The position numbers and the translations under genes were made by a program. A model generated the notes under the pieces. It saw nothing but the letters and a program-made list of their open reading frames with translations. It made no database searches and was not told the DNA's origin. Below, piece by piece: positions 1 through 10,471 of a DNA stretch of 64,000 nucleotides; positions within the stretch are counted from its first letter, which is position 1, and the number at the start of each line of letters is the position of its first letter. The stretch is from Schlegelella_A sp963778525 (GTDB lineage Bacteria; Pseudomonadota; Gammaproteobacteria; Burkholderiales; Burkholderiaceae_C), in NCBI GenBank assembly GCA_963778525.1, contig CAVZUJ010000009.1:248001-312000 (forward strand), in the 5' to 3' direction.

Positions 1-315
1 GATCATCGTCGCCTGGACGGCGCCGAACAGCAGCAGTGCGCCGGTGGCCGCGCTCAGGCTCAGGTAGGCGAACGAAAACGCCGCGGCGTAGGCGAACAGG
101 GCCAGGGCGGAGGGCCAGCTTCCGGCCGAAGCGATGCGGCCGTCGCGAGCCCGCACGAGCAGGCACAGCACGACGGCGCCGGCAACGATGCGGATCGCGG
201 TGAAGCTCGCGGCGTCGATGCCCGTGGCGTGGAAGGCGGCGCGGCAGAGCAGCGAATTGCCGGCGAAGGCCAGCATCGCCAGCAGCGTCAGAACGAAGAC
301 CCGGGTGCGCGACAT
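1..315 (-). CDS. DMT/EamA-family inner-membrane exporter (3' part missing)
   Basis: The 105 visible codons start at an ATG at 315 and run off the window edge. They begin MSRTRVFVLTLLAMLAFAGN and form hydrophobic helices around residues 7-25, 38-52 and 66-98, with the motif SFTAIRIVAGAVVL that is typical of the first EamA repeat. Members of this drug/metabolite transporter superfamily are ten-helix exporters in the inner membrane; the substrate cannot be read from sequence. The gene starts 4 nt after the RIO kinase stop on the same strand, so it is probably the last gene of a three-gene operon. Confidence 0.75.
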   Translation of the reverse strand, partial: MSRTRVFVLTLLAMLAFAGNSLLCRAAFHATGIDAASFTAIRIVAGAVVLCLLVRARDGRIASAGSWPSALALFAYAAAFSFAYLSLSAATGALLLFGAVQATMI

Positions 316-319
316 CCGC

Positions 320-1168
320 TCAGGCGGCAGAGTGCATGCGCAGCAGGCGCGCCTTCTCTTCGGCCCGCGCGTCGTCGACGACGCGCAGCACGCCTTCGAC
401 ATCGACCGGGCCTTGCGCCCCGTCGAAGCGCCCGCTCAGGGCCGTGTCGGGCTGCAACATGCCGCGCGTGTAGAGCGACCAGATCTCGGGCCCGAATCGC
501 GTCGCCAGCAGCTCGGGAGCGAAGCGCCCGAAGAAGCCGCTCAGGTTGGCGACGTCGCGCAGCAGCATGCGCTGCGCGTGGTTGTTGCCCGCCGCATCGA
601 CGGCCTGCGGCAGGTCGATGATCACCGGCCCGTCGGCGGCAAGCAGGATGTTGAACTCCGAGAGGTCGCCGTGGATGACGCCGGCGCAAAGCATGCGCAC
701 GACCTCGCGAACAAGCGTGCCGTGATGCGCGCGCGCCTCCTCGGCGCTGAACGAGAGATCGTTGAGGCGCGGCGCGGCGTCGCCATGCGCATCGGTGACG
801 AGCTCCATCAACAGCACGCCGTCATGGAAGTTCAGCGGCTTGGGCACGCGCACGCCCGCCGCGGCGAGGCGATAGAGCGCATCGACCTCGGCGCTTTGCC
901 ACGCCGCCTCCTGCGCCTCGCGGCCGAAGCGCGTGCCCTTGGCCATCGCGCGCGCCTGGCGCGAGTTCTTGACCTTGCGGTTCTCGGTGTAGTCGACGGC
1001 CTGGCGAAAGCTCCGGTGCGTCGCTTCCTTGTAGATCTTGGCGCAGCGCGTCTCCTCGCCGCAGCGCACGACATAGACCATCGCTTCCTTGCCGCTCATC
1101 AACTGGCGCACGACGCCGTCGATGAGGCCTTCTTCGAGCAGGGAGCGCAGGCGCGGCGGCGCCTTCAT
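320..1168 (-). CDS. RIO1-family atypical serine/threonine protein kinase
   Basis: This 282-residue protein is a compact RIO-type kinase. Visible motifs are the glycine-poor nucleotide loop SGKEAMVY (25-32), the ATP lysine in CAKIYK (K44), the catalytic loop HGDLSEFNIL with D168 and N173, and the metal-binding aspartate in IIDLPQAVD (D185). RIO1 proteins are ATP-dependent kinases or ATPases; in archaea and eukaryotes they act in small-subunit ribosome maturation, while the bacterial substrate is unknown. It overlaps the upstream small gene by 4 nt (ATGA), so translation is probably coupled. The absence of an activation loop is normal for the family. Confidence 0.9.
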   Translation of the reverse strand: MKAPPRLRSLLEEGLIDGVVRQLMSGKEAMVYVVRCGEETRCAKIYKEATHRSFRQAVDYTENRKVKNSRQARAMAKGTRFGREAQEAAWQSAEVDALYRLAAAGVRVPKPLNFHDGVLLMELVTDAHGDAAPRLNDLSFSAEEARAHHGTLVREVVRMLCAGVIHGDLSEFNILLAADGPVIIDLPQAVDAAGNNHAQRMLLRDVANLSGFFGRFAPELLATRFGPEIWSLYTRGMLQPDTALSGRFDGAQGPVDVEGVLRVVDDARAEEKARLLRMHSAA

Positions 1169-1494
1169 GCCGGCGCGGCCTTGTTGCCTTCAGGCAGCCA
1201 GGTCGGCCGCGGCCAGTCCTGCAGCTCGGCCACGCGCTCGATCACCCATGCCGCTTCGGCGGCCGAGAGCAGGCTCGGATCGGCGCGCAGCCCGGCGTCG
1301 CAACGCCGGAGCGCATCGTCGGCATCGTCGCCGTCCTGGTGGCTGGCGGCCAGGAAGGCGGCGGTGTGCAGGGCCAGGTCTTCGCAGATCTCGTAGCGCG
1401 CCTCGGTCTGCTCCCGGCTCAGCAGTGGCTTGCCGTGCGCCACATGGAGGGCCATGAAGGAATCGGGAACGAGCGTCTGGTTGTGGTCGTACAT
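1165..1494 (-). CDS. Conserved hypothetical protein, 109 aa
   Basis: This small, acidic, mostly helical protein begins MYDHNQTLVPDSFMALH and has no signal peptide or membrane segment. It contains the segment EARYEICEDLALHTAAF and a tryptophan-rich end (ELQDWPRPTWLP). From memory, similar short proteins occur widely in Burkholderiales, sometimes under the unsupported label 'ATPase with chaperone activity'; no ATPase motif is present here. It is the first gene of the run leading into the RIO kinase, with an ATGA overlap, so a shared role is possible. I do not assign a function. Confidence 0.75.
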   Translation of the reverse strand: MYDHNQTLVPDSFMALHVAHGKPLLSREQTEARYEICEDLALHTAAFLAASHQDGDDADDALRRCDAGLRADPSLLSAAEAAWVIERVAELQDWPRPTWLPEGNKAAPA

Positions 1495-1559
1495 CGGCGG
1501 TCCGGGTTGGCGGCAGCATAGCGCGGCTGACCTGCAGCCCATGCCGCGCTTCGCCCGCC

Positions 1560-3122
1560 TCAGCGCAGGCTCACCGTTCCCGCCTTCCAGCCCGCGTCCT
1601 GCCAGCGTTGGAACGATGCCAGCAGCGAGGGATCGCTGGCGCGCCGCTCGGTGGCGAGCGTGTCGAGACGGACGACCTCGAAGCTGCGCTTGAACCGGCC
1701 CTCGCCGCGGGCCTCGCGCACCACCAGCATCTGCTTGCCGCCGGGTACCCAGCCGGCGAACTCGGCGTAGCCGAGCTCCGGCGCCGTCGTGGCGGGAGGC
1801 AGCACCTGCAAGGCCCAGGCACCGGCCGACTTGCGCGTGAAGACCCAGAGCTCGCGCCAGGCACCGAGCGGCTGGACGGCAAGCGCGAGCGCATTGCCTT
1901 CGCGATCGAGCGTCGCGGAAGCCGCCCAGACGACGCCGAAGGTGCAACGCCTGGCGAGCGGAGTCTTCGCGTCGTGCCTGCCATCGACGAGCAGCACGCA
2001 GGTCTCGCCGGCTTCGCCCGGCACGATGACGACACCGACATCGCGCGCCGCCTTCGCCGCCGGCGACGCAGCGGCCCAGCGCGACGCGCTGACGCGGATC
2101 GCCGAATCGTTGTACGCCGCCTGGTCGTCATCGACGAGCTCGCCGCGCGAGACGCCGGCCAGCTCGGCCAGCGCTCGCCGGGCCGCCGCTTCGGCGCCGG
2201 CGGCATCGCCGCGGCGCGTGCGTTGATAGGCCAGCCCGCTCCAGACGCCGGCGCTGCGCATGGCGACGCGATTCCTCAGGTAGCCGGGCAGCTTGCCTTC
2301 GTCGACACGGTCGAGCATCTCGGCGCGCCATTCGTCGACGCGCTGCCGCTCGCTGACCGGCAGCTGCGGGTCGATGCAGTCGGCGCGGGTCAGGGCCAGC
2401 GCGGCGCGGGCCCGCTGCGGCGCCTGCGACGGCAGCGCCAGGACCCGGCGATCGGCCTCGCCGTCGTAGCACAGGCGCATCGCGCCGTCGCGCTCGTAGC
2501 TCTTGAAGACGACGCCGTAGTGCGCCGCGACCTCGAGATGCGCTGACAACGCCGCATCGGCGCGACTCGGCGGCGCACCCGTCGGCACGTTCGGCGCCGG
2601 CGTGGCCGAAGCCCGACGCGCCAGGCGCTCGGCCATCGACCCGATCGCGTCGAAGGCTTCGGCGCCGCCGTCGCCGCGCAGCGCTTCGGGCGTGGCCGCT
2701 TGCAGGTAGGCCGCGGCGAAGCCGATGCCGAGCGCCTCCGCGCCGGGCGTCTCGCGCACGAAGCGCACGATGGCGAGCAGCTCGGACGCCTGCTCGGCCG
2801 TCGGCGAGATGCGGCGCACGCGGCTGGTCTCGACGAAGCCGCCGCGCTCGCGCCCGTAGTCCCAGATCTGCAGATAGTCGAGGCGCTCGCCGCGGACCTC
2901 GACGACCTCGCCCTGCCAGAGCAGCGCCTGCTGCTGCGCCGCCTCGCGCGGACCGGCGCGCAGCGGGGTCTGGTCGCGCACGACGATGGCCAGCGCGGCC
3001 TTCGGTGTGCTGTCCGGCGCCGCCGCCATGGCCGCGATCGACACCGCGCAGGCGATGCATGCCAGCGCAATCGTGAAGACGAACGATGCCGCCCGGCGCG
3101 GCCTTTCGCGCCCTGCGTTCAT
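1560..3122 (-). CDS. Secreted protein with N-terminal SH3-like domain
   Basis: This 520-residue protein has a Sec-type signal peptide (about residues 1-34: basic start, a hydrophobic stretch, then AAMAAA). A bacterial SH3-like segment follows at about 45-105 (TPLRAGPREAAQQQALLWQG, then VVEVRGERLDYLQIWDY). Such domains usually bind peptidoglycan or act as periplasmic protein-binding modules. The rest is alanine-rich, with scattered tryptophans and a few cysteines, and I recognise no enzyme motif. Its ATG overlaps the SPFH gene stop by 4 nt, so the two are translationally coupled and probably act together at the envelope. Confidence 0.8.
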   Translation of the reverse strand: MNAGRERPRRAASFVFTIALACIACAVSIAAMAAAPDSTPKAALAIVVRDQTPLRAGPREAAQQQALLWQGEVVEVRGERLDYLQIWDYGRERGGFVETSRVRRISPTAEQASELLAIVRFVRETPGAEALGIGFAAAYLQAATPEALRGDGGAEAFDAIGSMAERLARRASATPAPNVPTGAPPSRADAALSAHLEVAAHYGVVFKSYERDGAMRLCYDGEADRRVLALPSQAPQRARAALALTRADCIDPQLPVSERQRVDEWRAEMLDRVDEGKLPGYLRNRVAMRSAGVWSGLAYQRTRRGDAAGAEAAARRALAELAGVSRGELVDDDQAAYNDSAIRVSASRWAAASPAAKAARDVGVVIVPGEAGETCVLLVDGRHDAKTPLARRCTFGVVWAASATLDREGNALALAVQPLGAWRELWVFTRKSAGAWALQVLPPATTAPELGYAEFAGWVPGGKQMLVVREARGEGRFKRSFEVVRLDTLATERRASDPSLLASFQRWQDAGWKAGTVSLR

Positions 3123-4435
3123 TGCTGCCCGTCCTTGTCTTCTTCGGCCTCGCCGACCGCGGCGTGGTGCTCGACCGACCGGGTGCTGGCGTTCAAGGCC
3201 GCCTCGTGCCGAGGGGCGCCCAGCAAGGCGGCGCCGACGAAGCCGCCACTGGCCGACGGCGGGGCGATGATCACCTGGATCTTGTCCGACAGCTTGTCGG
3301 CCATCGTCTTCTGGATCAGCAGCGGATGGCGGCTGATGAGCTCGCCTTCGCGCGCCATCTGCTCGGCAGTGATGCGGCCGACGCGGTCCATGCGATAGGC
3401 CTCGGCGTCGGCGAGCTTCTGCCGCGCATCGGCCTCGCCGGTGGCCTCGATGCGGCGCGCCTGGGCGTCGCCTTCGGCACCCTTGATGCGCGTCACCTTG
3501 GCGGCCTCGGCCTCGAGCTGGCGCTGCTCGATCTGCTTCTGCTTGAAGGGCAGCACGTGCTTCATCGCCTCTTCCTGCGCCTTGGCGGCGATGATCTGCT
3601 CGCGCCCGGCCGCCTCCGCGGCGATCTCGCGCCGCGTCTTGTCGGCCTCGGCATCGAGCGCGCTCGCCTTGCCCTGCTTGTCCTTCAGGTCGAGCGTGTA
3701 CTTCATCTTCTCGGTCGCCAGTTCTTCGGCGAGCAGGCCTTCCATGCCGCGCTTGTAGTCGGCCGGCAGGTCGACCTTGCCGATCTGCACGCTGCGCAGC
3801 ACGATGCCGTCGGCGGCCAGGCGCGGCTTCAGCTCGTCTTGCACCACCTGCTGGATCTCGGCCCGCTTGGTCGAGAAGATCTCGCGCACCGTGTAGTGCG
3901 CGATCACCTTGTAGACCACGCCCTGCACCGCCGGCTCGACGATCTCGACGCCGATGTTGTCGGGCAGGCTCTTCGCCATCGCCGCCACCTTGGCGGGGTC
4001 GAGGGCGTAGCGCACCTGCAGGTCGAGGCCGAGCGACAGGCCTTCGACCGACTGCAGCGGCGCCGGCCCGTCGGCGCGGCTCATCTGGACCGCGCGATAG
4101 GTCTGGTCGCGCAGCGGAAAGACACGCATCTGCTGCAGGCCGGGCACCACCAGCACGCTGCCTTCGCGCCACTCGTCGACGTTGCCGGTGACGCGGTTGA
4201 CGCGCACGCCGACCTCGCCGCGGCCCACGTCTGCGAGCGGCGGGTACTTGACGAGCACGCCGCCGAGGGCGACGACGACGCACGCCGCGATCAGCGGCAC
4301 GCGGGCCGCAGCAAGCGCTTGCCAGAAGCGCGAAGGGCCGTCCCTGCGGCCCCGGGCCGCCAGCTCCATCGACCCGGCGGGTCGGGCAAACCAGCGGCGA
4401 ATCGAATCGACGAGATGCTGCAGACGCGGATGCAT
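3119..4435 (-). CDS. SPFH/prohibitin-like membrane protein
   Basis: This 438-residue protein has a short cytoplasmic N-terminus, one transmembrane helix at about 43-62, then an SPFH core (GEVGVRVNRVTGNVDEWREG onward, including SLGLDLQVRYALDP). A long charged coiled coil follows, rich in EAxxxA repeats (about 230-380), and a variable tail. Prohibitin/HflK-like proteins form oligomeric rings in the membrane that organise proteases or lipid domains; no partner protease is visible here. The start was placed at the ATG at 4435, which leaves a normal N-terminus; the frame is open further upstream without homologous-looking sequence. It is coupled to the downstream secreted protein by an ATGA overlap. 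Confidence 0.88.
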   Translation of the reverse strand: MHPRLQHLVDSIRRWFARPAGSMELAARGRRDGPSRFWQALAAARVPLIAACVVVALGGVLVKYPPLADVGRGEVGVRVNRVTGNVDEWREGSVLVVPGLQQMRVFPLRDQTYRAVQMSRADGPAPLQSVEGLSLGLDLQVRYALDPAKVAAMAKSLPDNIGVEIVEPAVQGVVYKVIAHYTVREIFSTKRAEIQQVVQDELKPRLAADGIVLRSVQIGKVDLPADYKRGMEGLLAEELATEKMKYTLDLKDKQGKASALDAEADKTRREIAAEAAGREQIIAAKAQEEAMKHVLPFKQKQIEQRQLEAEAAKVTRIKGAEGDAQARRIEATGEADARQKLADAEAYRMDRVGRITAEQMAREGELISRHPLLIQKTMADKLSDKIQVIIAPPSASGGFVGAALLGAPRHEAALNASTRSVEHHAAVGEAEEDKDGQQ

Positions 4436-4643
4436 GGCGGAACTCCTTCGTGCGGTGCGCCGCGGCACGATCGCCGCGACGCCGCCACTCTCGCGCCGTG
4501 CTGTGCGGCGGCGATGAAGGGTTCGAGAAGTGGCTGCGAAGTCACGCGAACGCCCGGCGGCCGCGCCCGCCCTCCGCTGGTGCGGGCGGCGTGGCACGCG
4601 GATTGCGACCCGCCTCGTCCCTGCCGCTTCAAGGACGAAAGCC

Positions 4644-5787
4644 ATGACCCCCACGCGTCGCACGCTACTTCGCAGCGGTTCGGCCGCCGCGCTCGCCGCC
4701 GGCGCCCTCGGCGCGCCCGCCATCGCCCGGGCGCAACAGAGCTTCAGCTGGAAGATGACGAGCGCCTACGGCAAGGGCTCGCCCTTCTACATGGAGGGCC
4801 CGGGCAGCGCCACCGATCTGGCCAAGCGCATCGACGCGATGTCGGGCGGGCGCCTGAAGATCCAGGTCTTCGGCGCCGGCGAGTTGATCCCGGCCTTCGA
4901 AGGCTTCGATGCGGTGCGCGCCGGCACGGTCGAGATGAACCACGCCAACAGCTATTTCTGGACCGGCAAGACCTTCGCCGCGCAGTACTTCTGCGCCGTG
5001 CCGTTCGGCCTCAACCTCCAGGGCGTCAACGGCTGGCTCTACGACGGCGGCGGCATCCAGCTGTGGAACGAGGTCTATGCGCCTTTCGGCATGGTCGCCA
5101 TGCCCATGCGGCAACACCGGCATCCAGATGAGCGGCTGGTTCAAGAAGGAGATCAAGTCGAGCGCCGACCTGAAGGGCCTGAAGATGCGCATCCCCGGCC
5201 TGGCCGGACGCGTCTACGCCGGCCTCGGCGTCGACGTGAAGCTGTTGCCGGCGGGCGAGATCTTTCCCGGCGCTCGAGCGCGGCGTGATCGACGCGGCCG
5301 AGTTCGTCGGCCCCTATCTCGATCGCAAGCTCGGCCTGCAGAAGGCGGCCAAGTACTACTACACGACCGGCTGGCACGAGACGGCAACCGTCTCCGAACT
5401 GCTCGATCGGCAAGGCCGCGTGGGACAAGCTGCCCAAGGACCTGCAGGCGATCGTCGAGAACTGCGCCGCCGCCTGCAACACCATCAGCGCGGCGTGGTG
5501 CGAGCCGAACAATGCCGAGGCGCTGGAGGATCTCGTCAAGAACCAGGGCGTCATCGCCGCGCCGCTGCCCGACGAGGTAGTGGCCAAGCTGCGCGAGGTC
5601 GAATGCGCGCCTGCTCGCCGAGGCCGTCAGCAAGGATCCGATCACGAAGAAGGTGCACGACTCGTACATGGGCTACCTGAAACGCTGGACGCCATGGGCG
5701 CAGGCCGGCGAGGCCGCGTACTTCGAGAAGATCCTCGAAGGCCTGAGCGATGCGCTGAGCTGCCGCGCGGGCGCGGCAAGTGGCTGA
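4644..5787 (+). pseudogene. dctP: TRAP transporter periplasmic receptor DctP, frameshifted
   Basis: The ATG at 4644 follows an AAGGA ribosome site. The product starts with a twin-arginine-like signal (TRRTLL, then ALAAGALGAPAIARAQ) and gives classic DctP sequence such as VNGWLYDGGGIQLWNEVYAP, GNTGIQMSGWFKKEI and LKGLKMRIPGLAGRVYAGLG. DctP receptors capture carboxylate-type solutes in the periplasm and pass them to DctQM. As written, the frame breaks by single extra bases near 5106, 5270, 5405 and 5601, yet the protein resumes correctly after each one. This points to sequence errors and not decay. The tail overlaps the likely dctQ start. Confidence 0.85.
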
Positions 5788-6309
5788 CGCCGCGCCGCCG
5801 CGGCGATCGAGGGCGCGGTCGATCGCATCGGTCGAGCCGCGGCCTGGCTGACGCTGGCCATCGTGCTGCTGATGGCGGTCGACGTGCTGCTGCGCTATGC
5901 CTTCAGCATCGGCTCGGTCTGGTCGCAGGAGCTCGAGTGGCATTTGCTCTCGCCGCTCGTGCTGTTCGGCATGACCTACGCGCTGCAGAAGGGCGACCAC
6001 GTCCGCGTCGACGTGTTCTACGCCCGCTACTCGCCGCGCGCCCAGGCCGGCGTCGACGTCATCTCGTCGCTGCTGACGATCGCCTTCGCGGCTCTGGTAA
6101 TCCGCTACTCGATCGATTACGTCGGCCAGTCGTACAGCATCAACGAGATCTCTTCCGACCCCGGCGGCCTGACCCACCGCTGGATGCTGAAGGCGCTGAT
6201 ACCGGTCGGGTTCGCGCTGTTCGGGCTGCAGGCGGCGGCGCAATTCATGGCGGCGCTGCTGCGCTTTCGCGCCGCCGGACGGCAGCCGCCCGTCGAGGCC
6301 GCCCGATGA
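5780..6309 (+). CDS. dctQ: TRAP transporter small membrane subunit DctQ
   Basis: The product carries four hydrophobic helices, with recognisable DctQ sequence such as LTLAIVLLMAVDVLLRYAF, WSQELEWHLLSPLVLFGMTY and GDHVRVDVFYARYSPRAQ. DctQ is the four-helix subunit that links the receptor to the DctM channel. No normal start codon lies in the continuous frame between the dctP stop and the GTG at 5863, which falls inside helix one. Removing one base near 5800 gives a start at the GTG at 5780 (VADAAPP, then AIEGAVDRIGRAAAW), which I prefer. The end overlaps dctM by ATGA. Confidence 0.8.
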
Positions 6310-7646
6310 ACCTGCAGGAGTGGCTCGCGATCGGCCTGCTGATCGGCTTCTTCCTGATGCTGATGGCCGGCGTGCCCGTGGGCATCACGCTGGCCGCGAG
6401 CGGCTTCCTGTTCGGCTTCATGGGCTTCGGCGAGACGCTCTTTCACCTGCTGCCGGCGCGCATCTACGGCGTCGTCGCCAACTACCAGTGGCTGGCGATT
6501 CCGCTCTTCGTCTTCATGGGCGTGATGCTCGAGAAGTCGCGCCTCGCCGAAGACCTGCTCGACGTCATCGGCCACCTCGCCGGCGGCATGCGCGGCGGCA
6601 TGGCGCTCGGCATCATCGGCGTCGGCGTGCTGATGGGCGCCACCACCGGCATCGTCGGTGCGACCGTGATCACGCTCGGCCTGTTGACGCTGCCGACGCT
6701 GCTGCGGCGCGGCTACGAGGCGGAGATCGCCTGCGGCAGCGATCTGCGCTTCGGGCACGCTCGGGCAGATCATTCCGCCGAGCCTGGTCCTGATCCTGCT
6801 CTCCGACATCCTCAGCTCGTCGGTCGGCACGCTGTTCGCGGCGGCGGTCCTGTCCCGGGCTCTGCTCCTCGCCGCCTTGTACGCCGCCTACATCGTGATC
6901 TACGGCATGGTCAGGCCCGATGCGATGCCGCCCGTGCCCAGGGCAGAGCGCGACGCGCTGTCGCGCCGCGAGCTCTGGCAAAGCGCGTGCGTCAAGGTGG
7001 CGCTGCCGCCGGTGGCACTGGTCGCTGTCGGTGCTCGGCTCGATCATCGCCGGCATTGCCGCGCCGACCGAGGCCGCCTCGATGGGCGGGCTCGGCTCCA
7101 TCCTGATCGTCGGCCCTCGGCCCGCCGCCTGACCCTCGACGTGCTGCGCGAGGTGCATGCGCTCGACCGCTGCGCATCTCGGCGATGGTGCTCTTCATCC
7201 TGATCTGCTCGCAGGTCTTCAGCCTCGCCTTCCGCGGCCTGCAGGGCGATCGCCTGATCGCACGAAACCTTCGCCCTGGTGCCCGGCGGCGTCAATGCGC
7301 AGATCTGGTTCCTGATGGCGCTGATCTTCGTGCTCGGCTTCTTCATCGAGTGGATCGAGATCAGCTACATCGCGGTGCCGCTGTTCCTGCCGATCTTCGA
7401 GGCGGCCGGCGTGGACCTGGTCTGGCTCGGCGATGCTGATCACCGTCAACCTGCAGTCCTCGTTCCTGACGCCGCCGTTCGGCTGGGCCCTGTTCTTCCT
7501 GCGCGGCGTCGCCCCGCCCGAGATCAGCACGCGGCAGATCTACCGCGGCATCGTGCCCTTCGTCGCGCTGCAGGTGCTGGCCATCGTGATCGTCTTCGTC
7601 TGTCCCGAAGATCGCGACCTGGCTACCGAAGGCGATCGGCTGGTAG
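6306..7646 (+). pseudogene. dctM: TRAP transporter large permease DctM, frameshifted
   Basis: DctM is the Na+-coupled channel subunit with about 12-13 helices. The reading begins MNLQEWLAIGLLIGFFLMLM and contains family hallmarks: GIVGATVITLGLLTLP, LGQIIPPSLVLILLSDIL, IIAGIAAPTEAASMGGLG, GVNAQIWFLMALIFVLGFFI and NLQSSFLTPPFGWALFFLRG. Frame changes occur near 6741, 7024, 7118, 7155, 7168, 7265, 7432 and 7608; seven fit one extra base and one (7118) fits a missing base. Corrected, the gene would be near full length and end at the TAG at 7644-7646. It is the last gene of a dctPQM operon and converges on the antiporter. Confidence 0.85.
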
Positions 7647-7649
7647 CCG

Positions 7650-8879
7650 TCAGCGTCCGGCCATGGCCCGGCGCACGACCGGGCCGATGGTGAGCCCCTG
7701 CACCACGATCGAGAAGACGACGACGCAGTAGGTCAGCGCGATCAGCGTCTCGCGCGCCGCGCTGGCCGGCAGCGAAAGCGCCAGCGCCACCGAGATGCCA
7801 CCACGCAGCCCGGCCCAGTTCAGCACCTTCCAGGCCCCCGCCGGCAGGCCGAGGCGGTGGCGCAGGAGCGCGACCGGCAGGCCCACCGTGAGCAGCCGCG
7901 CCAGCAGCGTGACAAGCACCGCCGCCACGGCGGCAGGAGCGAGGAAAGGCGGGAAACGGATGATGACCGCCTCCATGCCGATCAGCACGAACAGCACGGC
8001 GTTGAGGATCTCGTCGAGCAGCTCCCAGAACAGGTCGACGCGGTAGCGGGTGATGTCCGACATGGCCAGCGCCCGACCCTGGTTGCCGACCATCAGCCCG
8101 GCCACGACCATGGCCAGCGGCCCCGACACGTGCAGGTGGCTGGCCAGCGTGTAGCCCCCCATCACGACGGCCAGCGTGATCAGCACCTCGACCTGGTAGC
8201 GATCGATGCTGCGCAGCAGGCGAAACGCGACGTAGCCGAGCGCGAGGCCGCAGGCGATGCCGCCGCCGGCCTCGCGCAGAAGCAGCAGGGCACGGCGCCG
8301 ACGGTCGGCACCGCGCCGCTGCTCGCCACGGCGGCCAGCACCGAGAAGACGACGACTCCGACGCCGTCGTTGAAAAGCGACTCACCGGTGATGACGAGCT
8401 CCAGGTTGCGCGGCGCCTTCGCGCTGCGCAGGATGCCCATCACGGCGATCGGATAGGTCGGCGAGATCAGCGCGCCGAACAGCAGGCAGGGCAGCAGCGG
8501 CAGGGGCAGGCCGATCAGCGGCAGCACGCCCCAGAGCGCGAAGCCGACCACCAGCGTCGAGGCGAGCGTGCGGAAGACAGCGAGCACGCCGACCTGCCAG
8601 CGGTATTCGCGCAGCTCGCTGAGATCGACGTGCAGGGCGCCGGCGAACAGCAGCAGCGACAGCATGCCCTGCATCAGCACGGCCGAGAAATCGACCGAGC
8701 GCAGCAGCGCCTTCTCGTACGCATGCACGTCGCCGAGGATGCCGACCGCGGCGAGCCCGCCCAGCAGCACCGACAGGCCGAGCGCGGTGGCCATGACGCC
8801 GATCGCCGGCGGCAGGCCGATGAAGCGCTGGTTCACCCACGCCAGCAGGGCGGTGACGACGAGAAGCGCCGAGGTGATC

Positions 8880-8887
<8 letters not shown>
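7650..8887 (-). pseudogene. CPA1-type Na+/H+ antiporter, one frameshift
   Basis: This roughly 412-residue membrane protein starts MLEITSALLVVTALLAWVNQ and has about 12 helices. Diagnostic segments are LLFAGALHVDLSELREYRW, LFGALISPTYPIAVMGILRS, ITGESLFNDGVGVVVFSVLA and LNWAGLRGGISVALALSLPA. The NDG motif and RGG segment are typical of NhaP/CPA1 cation-proton antiporters in the inner membrane. The frame shifts near 8290, consistent with one missing base in the 'GAVALLLLREAGG' region; both halves match the family. Its ATG overlaps the 3' end of glpK (ATGCTTGA), so the two may be co-transcribed. Confidence 0.85.
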
Positions 8888-10426
<1,539 letters not shown>

Positions 10427-10471
10427 GGGCGCGGTCTCCTCTCGTGGTTCGCCGATGCAAGAATAGTCGCG
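10427..10471. promoter_or_regulatory. Divergent glpK/glpD promoter region
   Basis: This 45-bp gap lies between the ATG of glpK (minus) and the ATG of glpD (plus). Both promoters must lie here or reach into the opposite gene. It contains GGAGAGGA on the glpK sense strand side ('gtctcctctc' on plus) as a likely glpK ribosome site. I see no clear -35/-10 pair or GlpR operator by eye. Confidence 0.4.

Noticed and set aside
3086..5131. A 681-codon plus-strand frame across the SPFH gene and dctP start
   Set aside because: It spans two genes with opposite orientations and contains no recognisable domain, while both real genes have strong family motifs.
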